From: Frankineae bacterium MT45
GTDB lineage: Bacteria > Actinomycetota > Actinomycetes > Mycobacteriales > Jatrophihabitantaceae
Direction of reading: 5' to 3'
DNA: 64,000 nt
NCBI GenBank assembly: GCA_900100325.1
Contig: LT629697.1
Location: forward strand, 2,973,423 to 3,037,422
Numbering within the stretch: position 1 is the stretch's first letter; every line of letters begins with the position of its first letter. The notes beneath the pieces are model-generated. The model did not search any database, was not told the origin of the DNA, and saw nothing but the letters and a program-made list of their open reading frames with translations. This document shows positions 55,941 through 64,000 of the stretch, piece after piece. A program made the position numbers and the translations under genes.

Positions 55941-56261
55941 ATGGAGGATGTGGCCGGTGACCTCCCAACCTTGGTGACGACGCTCATGCTCGCATTCATC
56001 CTGGTACTAGTCATGCGATGGGTCTTCAAACCGTCCCGACCGCACTCTGGACGCGCGCCGGATGCCTCGGCCTCCACCGAACTCGGGCTGCTCGAGGTGG
56101 TGGCCACTTCGCTCGACCGGCGGGAAGCGATGAACGTCCGGGCCGCGCTCGGCGAGGCGACGATCCGCACGTCGCTTTCAACCCGCCGTGACGGCAAGTT
56201 CGATGTGCTGGTCTTCCGCGCCGACGCCGACCGGGCCCACCAGATACTGCATCCGGTCTGA
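55941..56261 (+). CDS. Small single-TM protein of unknown function
   Basis: 106 residues. One TM helix (LVTTLMLAFILVLVMRWVF, residues about 10-29) with a cytoplasmic domain (LGLLEVVATSLDRREAMNVRAALGEATIRTSLSTRRDGKFDVLVFRADADRAHQIL) whose pattern of a DRREAMNVRAALGEATI-like helix and an FRADADRA helix recalls the DUF2007-type signal-transducing fold; that link is weak. It sits between HBD (divergent) and murA (convergent, 7 bases from its stop), a place where mycobacteria also carry small membrane genes. Confidence 0.68.
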   Translation: MEDVAGDLPTLVTTLMLAFILVLVMRWVFKPSRPHSGRAPDASASTELGLLEVVATSLDRREAMNVRAALGEATIRTSLSTRRDGKFDVLVFRADADRAHQILHPV

Positions 56262-56268
56262 GGAGCGG

Positions 56269-57552
56269 TCAGCCGCCGAAGACGCCTGACTCGGTGCGCA
56301 CCACGTCGGCTCCGAGGGCCTGCAACTGCTCCTCGAGCCGGACATAACCCCGGTCGATGTGGTGGATCTCGGCAATCTCGGTGACCCCTTCGGCGACCAG
56401 CCCGGCGATCACCAGGCCGACCCCGGCCCGGATGTCGGTGGCCCGTACCGGGGCACCGGAGAGGCGCTGGATCCCGCGGACCACGGCGTGGTGGCCGTCG
56501 GTACGGACGTCAGCCCCCATCCGGGCGATCTCGTCGCAGAACATGAACCGGGCCTCGAAGAGGTTCTCCGTGATCATCGAGGTTCCTTCGGCGATCGAGA
56601 GGAGCGCGATGGCCTGCGGCTGCAGGTCGGTGGCCAACCCCGGGTACGGCAGGGTTACCACGTCGAAGCTCTTCGGTCGCTGATGCATCTGCACTCGGAA
56701 GCCGTCAGGCTGGACGTCGATCTGAGCGCCGGCGCGGGTCAGCTTGTCGAGGGCGATCTCCAGGTGCGCCGCCACCCCACCACGCACGGTGACGTCGCCA
56801 AGTGTGGCCGCGGCGGCGATCGCCCAGGTGCCGGCGACGATGCGGTCGGCCACCGCCCGGTGGGTGGTCGGGGTTAGCGCGTCGACGCCCTCGATCTCGA
56901 GGGTCGACGAACCGACACCCCCGATCTGGGCCCCCATCGACTGCAGCAGGTGACAGAGATCGACGATCTCCGGCTCGCGGGCGGCGTTGTCGATCACCGT
57001 CGTGCCCTTGGCCAGCACGGCCGCGGTGAGGATGTTCTCGGTGGCCCCGACGCTCGGAAAGTCCAGCCAGATTCCCGCGCCGTGCAACTGAGCGGCCTCG
57101 GCCACGATGTAGCCGTGCTCGATGTGGATCTCGGCGCCCATCCGGTTCAGGCCGGCGAAGTGCATATCCAGCGGGCGGGAGCCGATGGCGTCTCCGCCGG
57201 GCAGCGCTACCTTGGCCCGTCCGGTGCGGGCCAGCAGCGGCCCCAGCACGCAGATCGAGCCGCGGATCTTGCGCACGAGCTCGTACGGCGCCTCCGGGCT
57301 CGGGTCGTCGGGGACGTCGATCAGGACGCTGTCGACCAGGCCATCGCTGCTCTCGACGACCTCACACCCCAGCCGGGTGAGGAGTTCGTTCATGATGTCG
57401 ACGTCGGAGATCGCCGGCAGGTTCGAGAGCGTCGTCTTCCCCGGCGCCAGCAGGGATGCGGCCATCAGCTTCAGCACGCTGTTCTTGGCACCCACCACGG
57501 AGACGTCTCCACGCAGCCTGGCCCCGCCTGTTACCCGTAGCACCTGCACCAC
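56269..57552 (-). CDS. murA: UDP-N-acetylglucosamine 1-carboxyvinyltransferase MurA
   Basis: First committed step of peptidoglycan synthesis. 427 residues, EPSP synthase-like inside-out barrel: [76 protein letters not shown] and the last [21 protein letters not shown]. The active-site loop reads [15 protein letters not shown], so the catalytic Cys of E. coli (Cys115) is Asp121 here. The same change gives intrinsic fosfomycin resistance in mycobacteria. Start is one of two consecutive GTG codons. Confidence 0.97.
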   Translation of the reverse strand: MVQVLRVTGGARLRGDVSVVGAKNSVLKLMAASLLAPGKTTLSNLPAISDVDIMNELLTRLGCEVVESSDGLVDSVLIDVPDDPSPEAPYELVRKIRGSICVLGPLLARTGRAKVALPGGDAIGSRPLDMHFAGLNRMGAEIHIEHGYIVAEAAQLHGAGIWLDFPSVGATENILTAAVLAKGTTVIDNAAREPEIVDLCHLLQSMGAQIGGVGSSTLEIEGVDALTPTTHRAVADRIVAGTWAIAAAATLGDVTVRGGVAAHLEIALDKLTRAGAQIDVQPDGFRVQMHQRPKSFDVVTLPYPGLATDLQPQAIALLSIAEGTSMITENLFEARFMFCDEIARMGADVRTDGHHAVVRGIQRLSGAPVRATDIRAGVGLVIAGLVAEGVTEIAEIHHIDRGYVRLEEQLQALGADVVRTESGVFGG

Positions 57553-57586
57553 ACCATTCTAGTTTGCGGGCGGTTATGGTTTGGCC

Positions 57587-58153
57587 ATGTCCGTTCACCT
57601 CACTCGCATTTACACCAAGACCGGAGACGACGGCACGACGGCACTCGGCGATATGTCCCGTGTTCGCAAGACCGATCCGCGCGTCGGCGCCTACGCGGAC
57701 TGCGATGAGACGAATGCGGTCATCGGCGTGGCGCTGGCCCTCGGCAGCCCCGACGAGAAGATCGCGGCGGTGCTGCGCCAGGTTCAGAACGACCTCTTCG
57801 ACGTCGGCGCAGATCTCTGTACCCCGGTGGTCGCGGAGCCGAAGTACGCACCGCTGCGGGTGACCGGCGCCTACGTGGAGCGGCTGGAGGGGTGGTGCGA
57901 CGAGTTCAACGAGAATCTCGCCAAACTGGACAGCTTCATCCTCCCCGGCGGAACGGGCGCTGCGGCCCTGCTGCATCAGGCCCGCACTGTGTCCCGGCGG
58001 GCCGAGCGCAGCGCCTGGATTCTCTACGAAGCGGACCCAGAAGCCACGAATCGCGTCGCGTTGCTCTACTTGAACCGGTTGTCGGATCTACTCTTCATCC
58101 TGGCGCGCTGCGCCAACCCGTCCGGTGACGTGAAGTGGAAGCCGGGCGGCTGA
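57587..58153 (+). CDS. Cob(I)alamin adenosyltransferase, PduO type
   Basis: Makes adenosylcobalamin from cob(I)alamin and ATP. 188 residues from the ATG at 57587 (a TTG two codons earlier is open). Motifs: RIYTKTGDDGTTALGDMSRVRKTD (ATP loop), YADCDETNAVIGVALAL, FILPGGTGAAALLHQARTVSRRAER and the C-terminal NRLSDLLFILAR. It supplies the cofactor used by IcmA and the ethylmalonyl-CoA mutase. Divergent from murA across 34 bases, an arrangement also found in mycobacteria (Rv1314c-murA). Confidence 0.95.
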   Translation: MSVHLTRIYTKTGDDGTTALGDMSRVRKTDPRVGAYADCDETNAVIGVALALGSPDEKIAAVLRQVQNDLFDVGADLCTPVVAEPKYAPLRVTGAYVERLEGWCDEFNENLAKLDSFILPGGTGAAALLHQARTVSRRAERSAWILYEADPEATNRVALLYLNRLSDLLFILARCANPSGDVKWKPGG

Positions 58154-58185
58154 TCCGCCGTGGTGTTTTGCGCCTGCACGCGACC

Positions 58186-58614
58186 TCAGGTCCGGGGACG
58201 GGCCGATTCGAGCCAGGAGACGAAACCGGTGTACGCCCCGTCAGAGAAGGCGATCGACAGTTCGTTGCTGGCACCGCCGTAGCGGGTCGCGCTGCCGTCG
58301 CTACAGCGGACGACCACCGCTGAGGAAGGGAGCGCATTGGCCTCGGAGGCATCGGGCGAGCGCCGGTCGAGGACGGTGAGGCTGTCTCTACGCCAGATCC
58401 GGGACGGCCGGGTGCCGACTCCGAGCGCCCGGTACCAGCGCAGCTCATCGCCGTCGTATCTAGCTACACCGTATAGCCAGCGGCTGCCCCGGGCGACCGC
58501 CATGGCGATACCACCCGCGCTGCGCAGCATGTAACGCTGACGCGCGATGACCAGGATGAGCAGGACGAGGATCAACGCCAGGAGCGTCAGACCCAGGACG
58601 TCAATGAGCGGCAC
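58186..58614 (-). CDS. DUF2550 membrane-anchored protein
   Basis: 142 residues with an N-terminal TM helix (VLGLTLLALILVLLILVIARQRYMLR) and a cytoplasmic domain with GGIAMAVARGSRWLYGVARYDGDELRWYRALGVGTRPSRIWRR, the DUF2550 pattern. Found downstream of atpC across actinobacteria (Rv1312-like); function unknown. It is 66 bases after atpC on the same strand. Confidence 0.88.
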   Translation of the reverse strand: MPLIDVLGLTLLALILVLLILVIARQRYMLRSAGGIAMAVARGSRWLYGVARYDGDELRWYRALGVGTRPSRIWRRDSLTVLDRRSPDASEANALPSSAVVVRCSDGSATRYGGASNELSIAFSDGAYTGFVSWLESARPRT

Positions 58615-58680
58615 TGTGCAGGTTCACCCCCAGCGCGTCCATGCGATCCTCGTCCTGTCCGTGGTCAGATCTAGGCGGAC

Positions 58681-59084
58681 CTAGTGGGCGGTGCTGCTGG
58701 TGTCGGCCCCTACCGCTCGCAGCCGGGCCTGGGCCCGGTCGCGCGCAGCCTCGGCATCCGGACCCTCTTCGGCCTCAGCCCGACTGAGCGCTGCCTTGGC
58801 CCGCTCGACGTCGATGTCCTCGGCGATCTCGGCCATCTCGGCCAGCACCGAGACGCTCTCGGAGCTGACCGACAGGAACCCACCATGAACGGCGACGCGC
58901 AGTTCGGGCTCGTCGACGCGGGCGATCCGGACCACCCAACCGGGCACCAGAGCGCCCAGCAGTGGCGAGTGACCGGGCATGATGCCGATCTCGCCATCCG
59001 GCGTGCGGGCGACCACCATCGTCGCCTCGCCCGACCAGATCGCCTGTTCGACGGAGACCAGCTCCACCTGCATGGTGGCCGGCA

Positions 59085-59085
<1 letters not shown>
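58681..59085 (-). CDS. atpC: ATP synthase epsilon subunit
   Basis: 134 residues. N-terminal beta-sandwich (MQVELVSVEQAIWSGEATMVVARTPDGEIGIMPGHSPLLGALVPGWVVRI) and a C-terminal helical hairpin (IDVERAKAALSRAEAEEGPDAEAARDRAQARLRAV). It regulates F1 rotation and inhibits ATP hydrolysis. The ATG at 59085 shares one base with the atpD stop (TGATG), so the two are coupled; a longer frame upstream is atpD in another phase. Confidence 0.95.
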
Positions 59086-60545
<1,460 letters not shown>

Positions 60546-61490
60546 TTAGTCGCTTCCTGCTGCGGCGAGAGCATCGGCTCCACCGACGATCTCAGAGATT
60601 TCTTGGGTGATTTCAGCCTGACGGGCTTGGTTGGCCAGGCGGGTGTACATCTCGATGAGGTCCGACGCGTTGTCGGAGGCGGACTTCATCGCGCGCCGGC
60701 GTGAAGCCGACTCTGAGGCCGCCGACTCCAGCAGCCCGGCGAAGATCCGGGCGCTGATGTAGCGCGGCAGCAGGGTAACCAGAAGTTCTTCGGCCTCGGG
60801 CTCGAAGTCGTAGGCCGACTTCGGTCCGGACGAGTTATCCGACTCGTTCGACGCCTTCGGCTCGTCGGCTCCGAGATCGGAGGCAGCGACCGGCGAAAGC
60901 TGCTCGGCCACCGGAGTCTGGGTCACCATCGATTCGAACCGGGTGAAGACCAGGTACAGCTCGTCAACCCCGGCGCTACCGTCCACCGAACCTTCGCTGG
61001 TCGCGTTGAGTGCGGCGACCAGGGTCTGCGCGGCTTCCCGCGCGTTCACGAAGTTCGGCTGCTCCGAGAATCCGGTCCAGGCATCCTCGACCGGAATCTG
61101 GCGGAAGCGGTAGAACGTCACGGCCTTGCGGCCGATGACGTACAGGACAGGCTCCTTGCCCTCGCTGCGCAACTGATCAGCCAGCTCATTGGCGCGGCGG
61201 ATGGCGTTTGAGCTGTAACCGCCGGCCAGGCCGCGGTCAGCGGTGATCAGCAGGATCGCCGCGCGCCTCGGGTTCTCGCTACCGGTGAGCAGCGGGTGCT
61301 TCAGCGAGGCGTTCTTCCCCAGCGCGGCCAGCGCACGGGTCAGCTCGTAGGAGTACGGGCGCGCCGCCTTCATCCGCGCCTGCGCCTTCGCAATCCGCGA
61401 GGCGGCGATGAGCTCCATCGCCTTGGTGATCTTCTTGGTCGACCCGACCGCCTTTATCTGGCGGCGATAGACCCGAAGCTGGGCTCCCAT
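60546..61490 (-). CDS. atpG: ATP synthase gamma subunit
   Basis: Central rotor of F1. 314 residues. N-terminal helix MGAQLRVYRRQIKAVGSTKKITKAMELIAASRIAKAQ and C-terminal helix RRRAMKSASDNASDLIEMYTRLANQARQAEITQEISEIVGGADAL are conserved. A low-complexity insert near residue 200-235 (SPVAASDLGADEPKASNESDNSSGPKSAYDF) is longer than in E. coli; mycobacterial gamma also has an extra loop, though not here by homology I can verify. It is 6 bases after atpA. Confidence 0.97.
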   Translation of the reverse strand: MGAQLRVYRRQIKAVGSTKKITKAMELIAASRIAKAQARMKAARPYSYELTRALAALGKNASLKHPLLTGSENPRRAAILLITADRGLAGGYSSNAIRRANELADQLRSEGKEPVLYVIGRKAVTFYRFRQIPVEDAWTGFSEQPNFVNAREAAQTLVAALNATSEGSVDGSAGVDELYLVFTRFESMVTQTPVAEQLSPVAASDLGADEPKASNESDNSSGPKSAYDFEPEAEELLVTLLPRYISARIFAGLLESAASESASRRRAMKSASDNASDLIEMYTRLANQARQAEITQEISEIVGGADALAAAGSD

Positions 61491-61496
61491 CGGCTA

Positions 61497-63068
61497 CTAC
61501 TTCGCCAGCGTCGGGGTTACGGCCTGCTCGGCCCGGAACTGGCTCTTGACCTCGGTCGCAGCTGCTTCCAGCAGGCGGACGGTGTCGTCTTCGAGCTTGC
61601 CTGAGTTGAGGATGTTGTCGAAGATCTCCTGCTTGTTGTGCGCGATGTACTCGTGCAGCGCAGCTTCGAACGGACGAACCTCAGAGACCTCGAGGTCATC
61701 GAGCTGACCGGTGGTGCCGGCCCAGATCGAGACGACCTCCTTCTCCGGCGAGAACGGCGACGAGGCCGGCTGCTTCAGCAGCTCCACCAGACGCGAACCG
61801 CGGCTGAGCTGCTGCTGGCTGGCCTTGTCCAGGTCCGATCCGAAGGCAGCGAACGCCTCGAGCTCGCGGTACTGGGCCAGGTCGACGCGCAGTCGACCGG
61901 CGACCGACTTCATCGCCTTGGTCTGCGCGGCTCCACCGACTCGGGAGACGGAGATACCGACGTTGACGGCCGGACGGACACCGGCGTTGAAGAGGTCGGT
62001 CTCCAGGAAGCACTGCCCGTCGGTGATCGAGATGACGTTCGTCGGGATGTAGGCCGACACGTCGTTGCCCTTGGTCTCGATGACCGGAAGGCCCGTCATC
62101 GAGCCGCCGCCGAGGTCGTCGGAGAGCTTGGCGCAGCGCTCGAGCAGCCGGGAGTGCAAGTAGAAGACGTCGCCCGGGTAGGCCTCGCGGCCCGGCGGGC
62201 GGCGCAGCAGCAGCGACACGGCACGGTAGGCCTCAGCCTGCTTGGTGAGGTCATCGAAGACGATGAGGACGTGCTTGCCCTGGTACATCCAGTGCTGGCC
62301 GATGGCCGAGCCGGTGTACGGGGCGAGGTACTTGAAACCGGCCGAGTCCGAGGCGGGAGCGGCGACGATCGTCGTGTACTCCAGTGCGCCGGCCTCCTCC
62401 AACGTCGAGCGGACGGCAGCGACGGTCGAGCCCTTCTGGCCGATGGCGACGTAGATGCAGCGAACCTGCTTCTTCGGGTCGCCGGTCTTCCAGTTCTCGC
62501 GCTGGTTGATGATGGCGTCGACGCAGACCGTGGTCTTACCGGTCTGGCGGTCACCGATGATGAGCTGACGCTGCCCACGGCCGATGGCGGTCATGGCGTC
62601 GATCGCCTTGATGCCGGTGAGCAGCGGCTCCCGGACCTCCTGGCGCTGGACGACGGTGGGCGCCTGCAGTTCCAGCGCGCGACGCTCGGTGGACTCGATC
62701 TCGCCCTGGCCGTCGATCGGCTGGCCGAGCGGGTTCACGACGCGGCCGAGGTAGGCGTCTCCGACCGGTACCGAGAGAATCTCGCCGGTGCGCTTTACCT
62801 GCTGCCCTTCGGCGATCTGCGCGCTGTCACCGAGGATGACGACGCCGATGTCGCGGACATCGAGGTTCAGCGCAATTCCCAGCGTGCCGCCCTCGAACTC
62901 GAGGAGTTCGTTGGTCATCGCGCTCGGCAGACCCTCGACGGTGGCGATACCGTCACCGGTTTCGGCCACGACGCCGACCTCTTCGCGTGAAGCTTCAGGC
63001 GAATAGGAGGCAACGTAGCTCTCGATCGCACTACGAATCTCATCCGCGGAGATCGTCAGCTCGCTCAT
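61497..63068 (-). CDS. atpA: ATP synthase alpha subunit
   Basis: Non-catalytic nucleotide-binding subunit of F1. 523 residues. Walker A is [33 protein letters not shown] (Walker B), the catalytic arginine region [16 protein letters not shown], and N-terminal delta-binding helix [19 protein letters not shown]. It starts 81 bases after atpH. Confidence 0.98.
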   Translation of the reverse strand: MSELTISADEIRSAIESYVASYSPEASREEVGVVAETGDGIATVEGLPSAMTNELLEFEGGTLGIALNLDVRDIGVVILGDSAQIAEGQQVKRTGEILSVPVGDAYLGRVVNPLGQPIDGQGEIESTERRALELQAPTVVQRQEVREPLLTGIKAIDAMTAIGRGQRQLIIGDRQTGKTTVCVDAIINQRENWKTGDPKKQVRCIYVAIGQKGSTVAAVRSTLEEAGALEYTTIVAAPASDSAGFKYLAPYTGSAIGQHWMYQGKHVLIVFDDLTKQAEAYRAVSLLLRRPPGREAYPGDVFYLHSRLLERCAKLSDDLGGGSMTGLPVIETKGNDVSAYIPTNVISITDGQCFLETDLFNAGVRPAVNVGISVSRVGGAAQTKAMKSVAGRLRVDLAQYRELEAFAAFGSDLDKASQQQLSRGSRLVELLKQPASSPFSPEKEVVSIWAGTTGQLDDLEVSEVRPFEAALHEYIAHNKQEIFDNILNSGKLEDDTVRLLEAAATEVKSQFRAEQAVTPTLAK

Positions 63069-63149
63069 CTTTCGGTTCCTGTCTCGTGCAGTTATTCGTG
63101 CAATTAGTTTGTGTTGCGGTGCTTCGGGGCGAGGGCAGCCGGGTGGCCG

Positions 63150-63971
63150 CTAGCTCGCGAGCGCCGCGCGAGCGGCGGTGAGTCTGTGCGCGACGCTTCC
63201 GTCGATAACCTCGTCGCCGACCTTGATGATCAGCCCGCCGCGAATCGACGGGTCGATCGCCACACGCAGCGAAATCTGCTTGCCATAGATCCCACTCAGG
63301 GTCTGGGCCAACTGCGTCCGCTGCGTCTCGGCGAGCGGGACGGCCGAGGTGACCCGGGCGATGGAGCGGTCCTGACGGCGGGCGGCCGATTCGAGGAGGT
63401 CGTCGATCGCCAGCACGATGCTGCGCTTGCGGGTCGTACCAATCGCGTGCTCCAGCAATTGGAGGGTGATCGGCGAGACCTTGCCTCCAAGCACGCTGCG
63501 AAGCAGATCTGAGCGGCGGCCAACGGTGGCCGTGGCGTCGTCGAAGAGCGTGGTCAGCGCGCCTTCCGAGTCGAGAATCCGCTCGAAGCGGAAGAGTTCA
63601 TCCTCGACCTCGCCAAGGGCGCCCTGCTTCTCGGCGGCGCTCAGCAGCGCCTCGTCAGCCAGCAGTTCGACCGCGTCGGCGAGGTCCCACGGTGAGGACC
63701 AGCGCAGCGCGACCGCGGCACGGGCAACGTCGTTGGCCCGCCCGGTGACCTGCAGGCCCAGCAGGCTGGAGATCAGGTCACTGCGGGTCTCGGCGACGGT
63801 GGAGGCATCTCCCAGTGCGCGACGCAGCTGCGGCTGACCGGCGAGAAGATTGCCGATCGAGTGCAGCTCGCCGGAGAGGGCGATGAGCTCCTCGGCCGAT
63901 GCCGAGCCGGCGATCACGTCGAATTGACGACGCAGATCGCTCAGCGCGGCGCGACTGGCGGCCTGAATCAT
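63150..63971 (-). CDS. atpH: ATP synthase delta subunit
   Basis: Peripheral stalk subunit joining F1 to the b subunits. 273 residues, longer than the E. coli delta (177), the usual size for the actinobacterial form. It is not fused to subunit b as in mycobacteria: the ATG lies 4 bases into the end of a separate atpF frame. C-terminal domain includes ISLRVAIDPSIRGGLIIKVGDEVIDGSVAHRLTAARAAL, the family signature. Confidence 0.94.
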   Translation of the reverse strand: MIQAASRAALSDLRRQFDVIAGSASAEELIALSGELHSIGNLLAGQPQLRRALGDASTVAETRSDLISSLLGLQVTGRANDVARAAVALRWSSPWDLADAVELLADEALLSAAEKQGALGEVEDELFRFERILDSEGALTTLFDDATATVGRRSDLLRSVLGGKVSPITLQLLEHAIGTTRKRSIVLAIDDLLESAARRQDRSIARVTSAVPLAETQRTQLAQTLSGIYGKQISLRVAIDPSIRGGLIIKVGDEVIDGSVAHRLTAARAALAS

Positions 63972-64000
63972 GCGCTCGTTCCCGTGCTTCCAGCCGCCGG
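63968..64000 (-). CDS. atpF: ATP synthase subunit b, last 10 codons (cut by window edge)
   Basis: The frame ending ...PAAGSTGTSA with a TGA at 63968-63970 overlaps the atpH ATG (ATGA). Only position and overlap identify it as atpF: b precedes delta in this operon type. The sequence visible is too short for homology. Confidence 0.5.
   Translation of the reverse strand, partial: PAAGSTGTSA

Noticed and set aside
58154-58680. Search for a tRNA or rRNA gene near murA, as in mycobacteria
   Set aside because: No cloverleaf or rRNA-like sequence is visible; the interval is filled by DUF2550 and short gaps.

Overview
The window is high-GC DNA packed with genes and reads as the chromosome of an actinobacterium. 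The lineage markers are: the complete GlgE alpha-glucan pathway (treS, maltokinase, glgE, glgB); the NucS/EndoMS mismatch endonuclease; a MurA with Asp in place of the usual active-site Cys; a DUF2550 gene between the ATP synthase operon and murA; an ANTAR regulator; and many GTG starts with 4-base ATGA/GTGA overlaps. From memory, gene order on the left resembles mycobacterial ligA-mnmA-iscS, etfAB and the Rv3030-Rv3041c region. Order on the right resembles a reversed Rv1304-Rv1328 region (atp operon, cobalamin adenosyltransferase, murA, nucS, epimerase, thiolase, thioredoxin-like gene, glgB/glgE/glgP). The coiled-coil gene beside ccr recalls the Streptomyces scy/filP neighbourhood. The genus cannot be fixed from sequence alone.

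Layout. 1-4.3 kb: ligA (cut by the window edge), a MetE-like gene, mnmA and iscS, all on the minus strand. 4.3-9.4 kb: lhgO, etfBA, an SMP-30-like gene and an ANTAR regulator. 9.6-16.3 kb: a polysaccharide-modification block (two SAM methyltransferases, a GT4 glycosyltransferase, a hexapeptide acyltransferase, a HAD phosphatase, an enoyl-CoA hydratase and an ABC ATPase) that resembles the mycobacterial methylglucose lipopolysaccharide locus without its GH57 gene. 16.3-31 kb: glgX, an MFS-TetR pair with its own palindromic operator, glgP, and the operon glgE-treS-mak-glgB. 31-34 kb: an ADP-ribosylglycohydrolase-like gene, a pirin with a palindromic operator, and an NlpC/P60 protein. 34-56 kb: an acyl-CoA and coenzyme B12 region. 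It holds the icmA mutase subunit, glutaryl-CoA dehydrogenase, meaB, a thiolase, methylmalonyl-CoA epimerase, crotonyl-CoA carboxylase/reductase, a DivIVA/Scy-like coiled-coil gene, a tandem-fused 3-hydroxyacyl-CoA dehydrogenase, nucS, ethylmalonyl-CoA mutase and a second 3-hydroxybutyryl-CoA dehydrogenase. 56-64 kb: murA, a PduO-type cobalamin adenosyltransferase, DUF2550, and the ATP synthase operon (atpF end, atpH, A, G, D, C).

How the genes fit together. The B12 region can turn acetyl-CoA-derived acetoacetyl-CoA (thiolase, HADH) or glutaryl-CoA (GcdH) into crotonyl-CoA. Ccr then makes ethylmalonyl-CoA, and the epimerase and MeaA/Ecm continue the ethylmalonyl-CoA pathway. IcmA joins butyryl- and isobutyryl-CoA, MeaB and PduO supply and protect adenosylcobalamin, and EtfBA takes electrons from the acyl-CoA dehydrogenases. 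The most interesting regulatory signal is a 16-bp palindrome of the form GTTAC-N6-GTARC. It overlaps the predicted -10 element in the same register at three separate promoters: etfB, ccr and the tandem HADH. This points to one repressor controlling a dispersed acyl-CoA regulon; its gene is not evident in this window.

No rRNA, tRNA, CRISPR array or insertion sequence was recognised, and no gene-free stretch exceeds 300 bases.
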